The notes under the pieces are model-generated. The model was not told where the DNA came from. It saw only the letters and a list, made by a program, of their open reading frames with translations, and made no database searches. 64,000 nt of DNA from Helicoverpa zea (taxonomy: Eukaryota; Arthropoda; Insecta; Lepidoptera; Noctuidae): the NCBI RefSeq assembly GCF_022581195.2, contig NC_061473.1, forward strand, positions 6,448,001 to 6,512,000, read 5' to 3'. Positions 48,816 to 60,061 of this stretch are shown here, piece after piece. Position 1 is the stretch's first letter. Every line of letters starts with the position of its first letter. A program made the translations under genes and the position numbers.

Positions 48816-51800
48816 GGGGGTGTAAGGAGGTCCCAATAACAACCTAGGAACTCAAGCCAACCTCACCTGCCCGTGGTACACCCTGCATTCGACAAACGAG
48901 GCTCTGGCGCCCGCCAACACGCACTGGACCAGCGCGGCGGGTTAAGGTCCAAACCCCCCTAAATATGGAAAGTACAACAACAATGCCCCAAGTTCCCGGC
49001 GACTCCAGCTACTGCGCTGGCGTTGACGGGCGCCGGCAAGGTACTGGAGTCAGGGGCCAGGTGAATCTCCGGGAGGGATCGATCAACCGTCAAACGACTC
49101 CGGCTAAAGTTTTAAGGGATTCCGGTATGCTTAATGTTCTGACATACAACGTCCGTACACTCATGAAAGACGAGCGACTTACCGAACTAGAAAATGCTCT
49201 CAAAGACATCAACTGGGACATAATAGGCTTAGCAGAGGTTAGAAGGCTAGGAGAACATACAGAAGAAAGAGACAATTCCATCTTCTTTCACTTCGGAGAA
49301 ACTAACGGACTGCATGGCGTGGGGTTCATGGTTGCAAAAAAGTGGAAGGACAATATAATAGAATTTAAAGCTTACTCTGAAAGAATAGCAGTTCTCAAAT
49401 TCCGTATCACTATCAAAAAAACACTAACAATCATCCAAGTTTATGCACCTACTAGTACTCATACAGACGAAGAGGTGGAGACTTTTTATGACCTACTGAA
49501 CAAAGCTTGTGAAGAAAACCGAGGGACATGGAATATCATCCTGGGCGATTACAATGCAAAAATCGGTACAAGACAAGAATCCGACAACGAAACAATTTTA
49601 GGACCACATGGTTTAGGGACCCGAAATGAAAGAGGAACCCGACTAATTCAATTTGCATTTGGCCAAAACCTTATCATTGCTAACACACTATTCCCTAAAA
49701 AAGAACAGCGACGATGGACGTGGACATCACCAAATAACCGAGTAAAGAATGAAATTGACTACATACTAACATCCGATAGACAAATATTAACAGACGTTAG
49801 TGTCATCAACAAGATAAAATATAGTTCAGATCATAGACCACTTCGTACTAAGCTCAAATTTAATTTCAAAATTCATAGGGCACGAATATTTAAAGCACAG
49901 AATATTAGAAAACTAAATAAAGAAGTGCTATTAAACTGTGGCGAACAATTTAACTTAACATTGGCAAATAATTTTGAAGGACTAGATCTTAATGTCACCG
50001 AAGTAGAAGAGCAATATCAGAAAATAATTTCAGGCATCAGAAAAAGTTGTAACAGCATAAAAATAAACAAAAAGAAAAATTCTAAATTTACCATGCATAC
50101 AAATAGACTAATAGACCAGAGAAATACGTACGAAATAGGATCAGAACATCACAGAATACTAGACAAACAAGTAAAAAGAGCCATTAGAAAAGACCTCAGA
50201 ACTCAAAATACTCAACTAGTTAAAATTGCACTAGAGAAACACCAATCTTTAAGAGTTGCTAAACAAGGTATTTCAAAAAGCAAAGCCTGGATCAATAGTC
50301 TAAAGGACGAAACTGGCACTAAACAACACAGCAGACAAAAGATCATAGAAATATGCACAAAATTTTATAGTTCCCTATATTCCGATAATCAGCAAACAAG
50401 CACAGACCTTACATACCACCACTCGGACGACATTACACCTATCTCAAGGTCCGAAGTCCATCGAGTCCTTAAGACAATGCATTATGGTAGAAGCCCTGGA
50501 GAAGATGGCATTACTACTGAAACCTTAAAACTCGGCTCAGCTACACTTATTCCACACCTCACTAGTCTATTCAATAACATATTGAAAACCGGCAAGATCC
50601 CAGACATGATGTGCCACTCGAACATCATACTTCTTCACAAAAAAGGAGACAAAGCCGATATAAACAACTACAGGCCCATTAGTTTAGTCTCGCACATTTA
50701 CAAAGCTTTCATCAAAATCCTTCACAACCGCATCGACATTCAATTAGACTCTCATCAACCACCAGAACAAGCTGGATTCCGCCCTCATTTTTCCACAACA
50801 GACCACCTCCAGTCACTTAACCAAATTATAGAAAAACACATAGAGTTCCAGAAACCATTGTACTTGGCATTCGTAGATTATACAAAGGCTTTTGACAGTA
50901 TAAAACATTCAGCAATATTCTCAGCTTTAGAAGACCAAGGCATAGAAAAAACATACATAGACCTCCTGAAAGCCATATACAGCAATAGCACCGCCAACAT
51001 AAAATTAGACACATCAGGCACCAAATTTCAGATACATAAAGGAGTCAAGCAGGGTGATCCGCTCTCACCAAAACTTTTTACCAGCACACTCGAAGAGGTT
51101 TTTAAGGAACTGGCCGACCCCTGGATATCGCAGGGTATCCGAGTCGGCAGTAAAATACTCACTAACCTTCGCTTCGCAGATGATATTGTCCTATTCGCAC
51201 CGTCGGCAGAACAGCTGCAACAGATGCTCCAAGAGCTGAGCTCCGCCAGCCTCAAAGTCGGGCTTGTGATGAACCGGTCAAAGACTAAAGTAATGACTAA
51301 TAGCGCGAAACGTAGGGTCGAGGTAGATGGGCAAGAGATACAACATGTCGACGAATACATCTACTTGGGCCAGTTAGTGTCCTTCGAAAACAGGCAAGAC
51401 AAGGAAATCGACCGACGGATCGAAAACGCCTGGAAGAGCTACTGGTCCATGAAGTCGCTTATGAAGGGTGAGCTCCCTTTATCGCTGAAGCGAAAACTAG
51501 TCGACATGTGTATTCTGCCCATCCTAACCTACGGCGCTCAGACTTGGTCTTTGACCGAATCTCAGAAGTCCAGGCTAAAAGTATGCCAAAGAAGCATGGA
51601 GCGTAGCCTGCTCAACATACGGTTAAGCGACCGGATACGCAACACCATTATCCGGTCCAAGACGGGCATACTCGATGTGGGCAATAAGTCTGCGAAGTTG
51701 AAGTGGGATTGGGCGGGTCACATCTGTCGAATGCACCCGGACAAGTGGGCCAATATAACCACAAAGTGGATCCCGGAGGATGGAAGGCGACCGAGAGGGA

Positions 51801-51927
51801 GACCAAGGAAACGCTGGAGGGAAGACTTGGACAGCTTCCTCTCGGACTGGCCTCAAGCAGCGAGGGATAAAGAAAAGTGGAAGGCTTTGGGGGAGGCCTT
51901 TGCCCAGCAGTGGGACAGCACAGGCTA

Positions 51928-51958
<31 letters not shown>
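48816..51958 (+). mobile_element. Full-length RTE-clade non-LTR retrotransposon
   Basis: A 3,143-bp element with a 149-base 5' leader, one long ORF (48965-51928), virtually no 3' UTR and a run of about 30 A (51930-51959). It is flanked by ATTATTAAT at 48807-48815 and again at 51959-51967, a 9-bp target-site duplication, though in low-complexity sequence. Gene order endonuclease then reverse transcriptase in a single ORF, length near 3.2 kb, and the C-terminal GEAFAQQW signature match RTE elements of Lepidoptera. The intact ORF, intact tail and complete 5' end indicate a recent insertion. It lies in the intron of the ADAMTS-like gene in the same sense. The leader (48816-48964) is GC-rich, unlike the flanks. 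Confidence 0.92.
48965..51928 (+). CDS. RTE endonuclease-reverse transcriptase polyprotein, 987 aa
   Basis: This protein nicks target DNA and copies its own RNA at the nick (target-primed reverse transcription). The apurinic-type endonuclease domain covers about residues 55-300: LTYNVRTL (N62), LAEVRR (E91), ILGDYNAKIG (D195, N197), NEIDYIL (D265) and SSDHRPL (D289, H290), so the catalytic set appears complete. The reverse-transcriptase domain covers about 500-775: NNYRPISL, LAFVDYTKAFD (D638), VKQGDPLSPKLF and the active-site box FADD (D739, D740), where the first aromatic position is F rather than Y. The thumb/C-terminal part (780-987) has YLGQ, LTYGAQTW, KWDWAGHICR, the basic RGRPRKRW and terminal GEAFAQQW. 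No frameshift or stop interrupts it. Start chosen at the first ATG after the leader; an internal start at M55 (MLNVLTYNVR) is possible. The stop at 51926-51928 almost abuts the A tail. Confidence 0.93.
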
Positions 51959-51961
<3 letters not shown>

Positions 51962-51967
51962 ATTAAT
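51959..51967 (+). repeat. Right target-site duplication of the RTE element
   Basis: ATTATTAAT directly follows the poly-A run and matches 48807-48815 exactly; the last A of the run may belong to either. Confidence 0.6.
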
Positions 51968-52217
51968 AATAATTGCGTTGAAGTTATAAACACGCATGTT
52001 ATAAGCAATTAGCATACGCACGAGTATCATCATATTTGCAAATTATTTATTTTTCATTCAATTCTCACGGTTTTCTTGCTAACGTATTCGGTTTTTGATT
52101 TATTGACATTTTTGTCACTGTCCTGTCAACGGTTGTCAAATGAGTTTGACAGATGACATATTCGCCTGATATGGGTCGTGTGGAAGATGCTTTATAAATT
52201 ACTAGCTTTCCGCCCGC

Positions 52218-52345
52218 GTGGAATTCGGTTCACCCCTCCCGCTGTGGGTTAGCAGCGGTGAGGGAGTGTCAGACTCTTACTGACTAAAATCGTCGTGTTC
52301 CGTCCTAGGCCTTTTGTATACCAGGGCCGCGGTACCTCTTTCGAA
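52218..52345 (-). mobile_element. SINE-like element 'B', minus strand
   Basis: CCCTCCCGCTGTGGGTTAGC, GAGGGAGTGTCAGACTCTTA and ACCAGGGCCGCGGTA are the reverse complement of 915-1055. The 3' tail is missing. Confidence 0.75.
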
Positions 52346-52715
52346 CAACCCGCAGCCGCGGCTGGCCCTGGCGCTACTGGGCCCCACTGATTTCAAAACA
52401 GACTAATTCGCGACGAACCTTAACACCACGATACAGAAAAGCACAACGCCATCTATCGAGCTATCGGGAAGCTCGCGATTGAACAATGAGCTACAGGTTA
52501 AAGCGCGAGATATCATTGCACTTCTTACGTATCTTAAAAAAAACAACGTCACCACGTTTTAAAAAGCTATCATTCCACTTCTTATGTATTTTAAAAACAC
52601 ATCGTTACCACGTTTTAAAAACACCCAGCGCCATCTATCGCATACCTCAAGAACGAAATAACTTAACTAATACTTATACCAATTAGTAATTCGTTGAATT
52701 ATAGTTAATTCAGGA

Positions 52716-52821
52716 TAAGTAGATGTAAAAAAAACAGTTAAGACGATAAAACAAATCGTACGTCATCCCTCGGGAATTCCTCATTTTCGAGGATTCATTA
52801 TCGTATCATTTAGCTTCTAAA
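52716..52821 (+). repeat. Direct repeat unit, left copy
   Basis: TAAGTAGATGTAAAAAAAAC to CATTTAGCTTCTAAA, about 95 percent like 53565-53671. The foldback element follows it immediately. Confidence 0.85.
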
Positions 52822-53535
52822 GGACAATGGGCACAAATATATGGGACCTGGTATACCCCACCAATAGGAATGTCATATATACCATTGGATAGGTCTTTTT
52901 ATGTAGAACAATATTTACTATGACAGCTTTGTTGAAATGTTTGTCCATTCTGAGATATAGATCAAAAACTGTGCAAAAGTTAGAACTAAATAATCTATTG
53001 ATAACTCAAGTTTTTAAAGGAAAATCTAAGTACTACCAAGTGTAAGTCTTGTAAGTGCTACCTGCTGTGCCCGTTAGGGTCCATAATTGTTACTATTAGG
53101 TATGTAGCATTTCAACCTTTTATAACGGACAAACAATAGAACAAAGCTGTCATTGTAAATATTGTTCCAATTAAAAAGACCTATCCAACGATATATATGA
53201 CTTTGCTATTGGTGCGGTTTCTCATTACGCCCAAAATCCAGTTGATACAATAAAAGGTTGAAATGCTACATAATAGTAACAATTATGGACCCTAACGGGC
53301 ACAGCAGGTAGCACTTACAAGACTTACACTTGGTAGTACTTAGATTTTCCTTTAAAAACTTGAGTTATCAATAGATTACTTAGTTCTAACTTTTGCACAG
53401 TTTTTGATCTATATCTCAGAACGGACAAACATTTCAGCAAAGCTGTCATAGTAAATGTTGTTCTACATAAAAAGGCCTATCCAATGATATATATGACATT
53501 GCTATTGGTGGGGTATACCAATCTGCCCATTGTCC
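52822..53535. mobile_element. 714-bp foldback element with about 290-bp arms
   Basis: GGACAATGGGC at the left is mirrored by GCCCATTGTCC at the right. Arms 52822-53122 and about 53250-53535 are reverse complements with few changes (a 12-base indel near the left end). The 127-base centre contains another copy of the arm segment AAAGCTGTCATTGTAAAT to TATATATGACTTTGCTATTG, in the orientation of the right arm. No coding capacity. The unfilled relative at 53670 shows that it was inserted between AAA and TTT without target duplication. Confidence 0.88.
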
Positions 53536-53564
53536 TTTATATGTTCATATTCGTTTGCAATATA

Positions 53565-53671
53565 TAAGTAGATGTAAAAAAAAACAGTTTAGACGATTAA
53601 ACAAATTGTACATCATCCCTCGGGAATTCCTCATTTTCGGGGATTCATTATCGTATCATTTAGCTTCTAAA
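53565..53671 (+). repeat. Direct repeat unit, right copy (empty site for the foldback)
   Basis: It matches 52716-52821 and then continues TTTACATGTTTATATTCG, matching the right flank of the foldback (53536 onward) with two changes. Confidence 0.85.
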
Positions 53672-54545
53672 TTTACATGTTTATATTCGTTTGCAATATA
53701 TTACCTTGTTTTAAACGACACACAGCGCCATCTACAATCCATCCATCAAGCAAACAATATTTTTGTTTTCCCTCGGGAATATCTATTTTTTTCGGGATAA
53801 AAAGTACCCTATTATTTAATCCAGACTTCTAACTTTACGTCTGCAAAATTTCAAAGCAATCGGTTCAGTAGTTACGGCGTGAAAGCGGAACAAACAAACA
53901 AACAAACAAACAAACTCACTTTCCGATTTATAATATTAGTAAGGATTCAGTTGTAAGATGAAATCTCATGTTGTTTATGGTTTTTACGATGCTCATTTAG
54001 CAAACAATGTACCTAGTGAATACTACTTTGTTGTAGGAACAGTTTATTAGAATAATATATTATTTTTAAATTATGCCTGTGGATATATTTAATGTTATGA
54101 TAATTTTTCTGTTATCATGTGCTCATGCACAAAATAAGTACAAATACAAATGTCAAACTATTTGTTGTTTTGTATGGCTATGAAAATAATGGAAACAGTG
54201 TCTATTTTTAATGTATTGATGCTATTGCAGTCAAGGCTATTATTACAATAGCAAAACTACTAACAATTAAATGACCATGCAATAATGCATTACCTGTCAA
54301 AAACAGCGGGAAACTTAAATTACGAACTGACAGAATTGGAGTAAAACCACAGATAAAATAATATGTATTATTCTTATTGGATTAAATACTCCTTACAGAA
54401 TGTTTTATTCACAAGTTCGTTACATTTTACGACCTACACTTACTGCCGTACCCAATATTTGATCTATCGGTTGATTCGCTTACCTACTAGAGATAAAATT
54501 TTGACATTAGCCCGATACTATGGCTGCAGGATTGTTCGAATGAAT

Positions 54546-54680
54546 TACCGCGGCCCTGGTGCATAAAAAGCCTACGACGGAACACGACGGTTTTTAGTCA
54601 GTAAGAGTCTGACACTCCCTCACCGCTGCTAACCCACAGCGGGAGGGGTCATTTGATGATTTTTGACGTCGTTAAAATAA
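54546..54680 (+). mobile_element. SINE-like element 'B', plus strand
   Basis: ACCGCGGCCCTGGTGCATAA, GTCAGTAAGAGTCTGACACT, the hairpin CTCCCTCACCGCTG...CAGCGGGAGGGG and TTTTTGACGTCGTTAAAATA, matching 915-1055 along its length. Confidence 0.8.
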
Positions 54681-54715
54681 AGCCCCGTACAAGTTGTGTC
54701 AAGTTCCTATCTTAA

Positions 54716-54853
54716 GGGCTGATTTTTCAATCGCCAGATAACTTCTATCTGAGGAATATTTTTGACGTTTTGACAGCTTTTGTATGGAAAATATGTCAAA
54801 CCGCCATATTTATTCCTCAGATAGAAGTTAACTGATGATTGAAAAATCAGCCC
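54716..54853. mobile_element. MITE with TAA target duplication (PIF/Harbinger-like)
   Basis: A 138-bp element with about 45-bp inverted repeats (GGGCTGATTTTTCAATCGCC / reverse at the right). TAA precedes it (54713-54715) and follows it (54854-54856). A partial second copy starts right after the shared TAA. Confidence 0.82.
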
Positions 54854-54856
54854 TAA

Positions 54857-54885
54857 GGGCTGATTTTTCAATCATCAGTTAAAAA
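54857..54885 (+). mobile_element. Partial second copy of the preceding MITE
   Basis: GGGCTGATTTTTCAATCATC followed by AGTTAAA repeats the element end; the rest is missing. Confidence 0.7.
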
Positions 54886-55366
54886 AACCGTAACAGTTAG
54901 TTAGTAAAACAACTGATGGTTTGAATATTGGGAACGGCCATAAATGTACAATAGTCATTTGGATAATTTGATATGTATTTGTTACAGTTTTAACAATTCA
55001 ATTGATATCTAGTTTGAAGTGTTCGTGGCGATCGTGACTATTAGAAGTTTTCATAATTTAATATGGTTTATCAGATTTTGATTTGAATCTTGATATTTAT
55101 TTGCGTCTTTTAAAATTAAAACACAGACATGGAAAGACCAGAAGGTAAAGGGACTCTTTTAAAATTCCGACTTACTGAATCATTTTGTAAACACCAAGGC
55201 ACAAAATAAATAATTCCTCACAAACCATAAAATATAATATACTTGAGTTGAAAAGAAGGGTCACTTGTTTAAGTAAAGTTTATAGAAACTGCATCACAGC
55301 TGACCTTGGAGGTTTAAAACTTTTTGCACCAAGTAGAGACTCGAAATCTACTGCAACATAGGTGGT

Positions 55367-55663
55367 TTAAAAAACCGGCCAAGTGCGAGTCGGACTCATG
55401 CACGAAGGGTTCCGTAGTCCGTACCATTATTTATAAAACGGACAAAAAAATCACGTTTGTTGTATGGGAGCTCCCCAAAAGGTTGATTTAATTCTAGTTT
55501 TCAGTATCTGTTGTTATAGCGGCAACAGAAATACATCATCTGTGAAAATTTCAGCTCTCTAACTATCACAGTTCATGAGATACAGCCTGGTGATAGACGG
55601 ACGGTCAGAGGAGCGAAAACAATAGGGTCCCGTTTTACCCTTTGGGTACGGAACCCTAAAAAA
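55367..55663 (+). repeat. Interspersed repeat 'E' (CCGGCCAAGTGC family), plus strand
   Basis: AAAAACCGGCCAAGTGCGAG, CACGAAGGGTTCCGTAGTCC, ATCATCTGTGAAAATTTCAG and GGGTACGGAACCCTAAAAAA; inverted relative to 10587-10894. Confidence 0.78.
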
Positions 55664-55671
55664 GACGACAG

Positions 55672-55717
55672 ATCATAATGGGAAAGAGTAGACTATCATA
55701 ATGGGAAAGAGTAGACT
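55672..55717 (+). repeat. 23-bp tandem duplication
   Basis: ATCATAATGGGAAAGAGTAG plus ACT occurs twice in succession without a mismatch, just after repeat E. Confidence 0.9.
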
Positions 55718-55719
55718 AT

Positions 55720-57640
55720 CATAAAAGCATAGTTAGTAATTCTTTAAGAAAGTAAAAGTTCGTATTTTTTTATCATGACATCACTGTACTCGATCAAATT
55801 ATTGATACTATCAAAGTATGGATGTAACCCATATTCTGGGTAACTGGTTAGACCATAGTTAGATAAAATGATTGTATGTAATAATTTCAACATTATGTAA
55901 GGCATTGTTGCATAAAATAGGTATTCAATTATATAATAATGCATTGTTTATGCATATTAACAGTTTGTTGTTCTATTACCGTATTAAGGTAGCTTTAGGT
56001 ATACTAAGAAGATATTAAGGGACCAATTTACATTACTTTAAATTATTTTCAAGGTTGAATCACAAAATTAATATTTTCTTTCACTACGGTCCATTAATGT
56101 TGGTGGTATGTAGATGGCAATTAAGTTGGATAATTTTAAAATCCTTTGAATTTTGTATTTTGAACCTCGTTAATTCCAACATCACTCTACATTGCAGAGG
56201 ACAACTAACTTAGAGAATCGTGAGAAGTTCCCTTCAAAGAAAAACAAGCGCAATATTTATGTAAAGTCATAATTAAATATAATAATAAACATAGAAGGAA
56301 GCATCTACCACATTCCTTTTATTACCGTATCAGCATATAGAATGGGTAATTGGCTAGAGGTTATAGTGGCAACACCGCACGCAGTAGGCATCGGGCAACA
56401 CTTTACTTCCTTATTTTAATACCATGGAGGTGCATCTTGATTTAAAAATGAAAAAAATATACGTGAAAAAATGCCACAGATTCAATCGATTACGAAATCA
56501 TGGCTGGCTATAATATTATTGCCAACCCGTAGTCAGTAACTTAGGCCCACAAAAAAACCAATAGAATTTAATTAATCCCCCATTCAGATAGTATCGGGAA
56601 AATTCTATTGGTTGTTTAAAAACTTCTTAGCTCTGCAGATATAATATAGGCCTAATGTAGTTAGATGCAATAACTTTCTCATGTAAGAAGTCTCATGACG
56701 ATAGGCTTTATCTACTCACGAATATCGCAGTCCAGCCCTCAGGGACTCCTAGCACGAAAGTAGAAGGACGTAATGTTGACAAAAGCGTTTTATTTCAATA
56801 CTATTTGCACGAGTAGTCATTCATTTTGTTAGATAATGTCGCCTATTTTATTTATACTATAAGCTAACTAAAGTATTTTGCATGCAACGCCTCATATTTT
56901 TATATTTCAAAAAATTGCCATCACTCAACAATTAAGCAAATCCGGCATCGTTTATTTTCTATCCAAGATTTCCCGCGCCGTTTTCTCATAAGAAATTCGA
57001 AGAGCAACGGAAATCATATTAAGTACTTATTATTATAAGCTTGTGAGGACATCAAGGCAATTATTTATACAAAACAAATGTGTCATAGACAATTATTTCC
57101 TTACTTACACTTCCTTTTACACAGAGATCGTGAAAATAACTCAAAAATATTTGCATGACTTCATGCTCGCTCGTAAAATATTAAATTCTTTGTAAACGTG
57201 TCGTGAGATGATATCCATCACGATGACTACGGAAGCATATTCTTATTTATGTCTTCATACGTTTATTATACATGTTATTATTAATAATACTTTGCATATT
57301 ACAGCCGCCATGCAATTTGTTATTAATTGCTAATAGTTGTTTTATTGAGTAAACTACTTAGGTAGATAAACTTTATGTTCGTTGGTTTAATATTATGAGG
57401 ATGTTAATGTTTATTGTACAAGACTTTTATAGTAATTATTGATTTACGGGAAAACAAATTGTAAGTATACTTTTACCTACCTATAAATTTATTAATGATT
57501 TGATAGTTACTCAAGAAAGGTACGGAATATTATTTAGTCCCTAGTTTCGTGTTTGTGTAAATACATATTACGTTGAAAAGTCCTAAGAAAAAGAAAAAAA
57601 TATGCGATTCAATCAAAATAAGAATTTCGTTCACCGAAAT
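55720..57640. other. Intronic DNA, nothing firmly recognised
   Basis: A weak inverted pair (ACCAATAGAATTT near 56557 and AAATTCTATTGGT near 56602) may be a decayed MITE. Otherwise nothing could be supported. Confidence 0.4.
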
Positions 57641-57644
57641 GGGT

Positions 57645-57825
57645 ATGTGTGTTTTACAAGGAGCGACTGCCTATCGGACCTCCTCAGCCCAGTTACCCGG
57701 GCAACCCAACACCCCATGGTATGACTGGTGTTGGACTTACTGGCTTCTAACTACCCATAACGACTGCCAAGGATGTGAATGACTGCTGGGACCACCTACA
57801 GTCTAACATCACTTACCATAACTTC
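57645..57825 (-). mobile_element. SINE-N middle and 3' part, minus strand
   Basis: TTTTACAAGGAGCGACTGCC, CCCAGTTACCCGGGCAACCC and ACTACCCATAACGACTGCCA are family blocks in reverse. Confidence 0.82.
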
Positions 57826-58901
57826 AGATAGAGGTCTAAAGCGTGCCTTAGCATAAACAAAAAAATAGGTATGCTAACATTGAAAAAAAAACTTGAAAGG
57901 TTAATTTCTAAGAATGATGTTTTACGTCGCGGCCACTGTTGGGAATTTCCTTGTGTTAAAATATTATTTATTTAGTACTCAGTTTGTTGGTCTAGTCCTA
58001 GTCATAATAAATTAGCGAGAATGATGATTCCGATGAAGGTAACGTACTTTACCTAGTGTGATGAATTGTTTATTATTTTCAAGAGTAGAATACCTATCGT
58101 TTATTTATGGATGAGAAGATATTTTGTAGAGTTTTTACGCTCCGTGTAAAGATAAATTAAGGTTTTCAGTGTTTGAGAGTGGAACTACGATATTGTGTAA
58201 CAATAGAATTTGTTTTTGTTGTGAAGCATATCTGTAAAATAACTCCAGTATTTAAATATAAGTAATCCTCAGATCAAAGAAAAGTAATCAATAAAATTAC
58301 ATACTTGTATTTTTAGTTTTGAAAGCGAAATATATGGCAAATATTTAACAATCTTTAAGTTGTATTAGGGTTCCTAACCAAAAAGTCAAAAATCTTTGTT
58401 TTTTTTTACATAAAAGACATGTAAACGCATGTTTAATAAATAGACGCATGCGTAGACTAAGATAAGTAAATAAATATATCACGCCTAGCCTCCGACGGGC
58501 GTAGATCACGACCTGCTTGTTCCCACGATATTTCACGTTGCGACTGCGTTAATTTCGTGAATTAATTCGGAGTTTGACTGTTTATCTTTGGATGATATTA
58601 TAAAAAATAATATCACAAGTATATAGGAAACACGCAGTCGAATTAAAAAACCTCATATCTTTTCGGGAAGTCGGTTATAATACACCTACCACAAAGTTAA
58701 GCAGTGTAACTCCTTGCGATGCAGACTTTTTACTATGGTTATTTCTGTGACAGGTGAAAACGCAATACCAATGTCTGTTGATTGATTTACAACTTCCTAA
58801 CTATCCAGATTATAAGTGCCAATTGGTCATTAAGTAATATTTTCTGAATTTTAAGTTATAACATGTTCAATCTTATATATATGTTTGTCTTTTGTTCACA
58901 G

Positions 58902-58997
58902 GAAGATGAAGAAGATCTAGGTGACTTATACCAGGATGAGGAAAATGGTGCTGCGCTACTCATCAGGAGACACCCCAAACATGGCAAACTCGTTGTG
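58902..58997 (+). CDS. Internal coding exon 2 of the ADAMTS-like gene (propeptide)
   Basis: A 96-base exon (32 codons) lies between a TTTGTTCACAG acceptor and a GTAAGT donor, phase 0 at both ends, so it joins the exon ending at 36951 without a frame change. The translation begins EDEEDLGDLYQDEENGAALL and continues with RRHPKHGKLVV. The block NGAALLIRR followed by KLVV and, across the next junction, EGSIGHDLVIRPIPDS resembles the conserved end of insect venom-metalloproteinase and ADAMTS propeptides (family knowledge from memory, not a search). Because its acceptor is phase 0, any upstream exon ending in phase 0 could be spliced to it, including the short ATG exon at 47421-47450. Confidence 0.75.
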
Positions 58998-59424
58998 GTA
59001 AGTTGACAAGCATTGTCTCATTTATTTAAAAAAAAAACAATGCTGTGCTAGTCATTTTGATAAAATAATCTTTTGATAATCGACTAAAATAAAAGCTACA
59101 ATGATCGATTACAATCGAGCCACAGACAACATTGACCGAAAATAAATTATACAGTTCATAAATAGAACACATGCTTACAATTAGCCGCCATGCGTGTTGT
59201 AAAAAAAAATACCGGATAACTATACATAGCTGATATTGTCAATTTCTGATAACCATTTATCATTTCATAAAACAAAATTAAATGAAATTAGCGAATTGAA
59301 AAGACTGGCAACTTAATTGAAGGGCCTTAACACAATTGTTAAACGATGCGTGCCAAGAATGAATTTATTAAATTATAACAACTGCCTGTTGCAATGTTTG
59401 GCGCTATTTGCATAAAACCTTATT

Positions 59425-59571
59425 GGCCTTACTACAAAAACTTTAACCACTGTTTTACACTTGTCTAAAAAAAATGTGGCTCCAAAATGAACCGTATGTC
59501 AACGTCATAATTTGACATTTTTTTAGACAAGTCTTAAACTGACGTTAAAAAGTTTTTTGTGGTAAGACGGT
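59425..59571 (+). mobile_element. MITE family 'M1', copy 3
   Basis: GGCCTTACTACAAAAACTTT to GGTAAGACGG, 147 bp. Centre and both ends match 30056-30201 and, in reverse, 15977-16120. Confidence 0.85.
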
Positions 59572-60061
59572 ATTTGTTTCTGTTGTTCTTAAAAGCCAAA
59601 GTTCGCGTGTTATTCGTTATTCAGTAGTTATACTCTCTAGTTATGCTCTCAGCTCAGCTTGCATCCGCGATTTACCTTCAGTTTTAAAGGAACGATAGGT
59701 GAAAAGTATTGGATAATATGTTACTATCTGATTACTCCAATCAGTAGCTTTTGCATAAAAGGGGAAAATACTTAGCTATGAATACCTACTATTGATATCA
59801 TATAGGTATATTTTTTTTTTATATTGTTCAATAGAGAAAACTCAACCTACGTCAAGATATTTCGATTATCATTAAAATTCAACAGGATGTGACTGTCTCT
59901 GGATTTTGGACACGTACCAATGTCACTGCCATAAACTAAAGACTAGAGACGTGACTTGTCAAATATTATTATAAAAAAAAACTATGTTACTATGAACATG
60001 TGTCTGGCTTTACGGCTGTTCTTAATGTTCTATCTGCTGTCTTGCTTATTAAAGATAATTA

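Larger units (their letters stand above)
52200..53945 (+). mobile_element. Composite repeat with CCGCCCGCG start and AACAAACAAAC tail
   Basis: It starts CTAGCTTTCCGCCCGCGTGG and ends TCGGTTCAGTAGTTACGGCG, an AAAC microsatellite (53893-53923) and TTTATAATATTAGTAAGGAT, the usual borders of a lepidopteran repeat. Inside are a minus-strand SINE-B, CGCCATCTAT repeated at about 52447, 52629 and 53726, a direct duplication of about 107 bases (52716-52821 and 53565-53671) and a foldback element in the first copy. Confidence 0.6.
36952..58901 (+). other. Intron 1 visible (about 22 kb) of the ADAMTS-like gene
   Basis: GTAAGT donor and TTTGTTCACAG acceptor bound 21,950 bases. The intron contains an intact RTE retrotransposon, composite repeats, a 122-bp tandem array, several MITEs and a candidate internal promoter with a short first exon. 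Both ends are phase 0. Confidence 0.7.

Noticed and set aside
51623..52033. Minus-strand 136-codon frame
   Set aside because: Antisense to the RTE ORF, with a poly-F stretch from the A tail.
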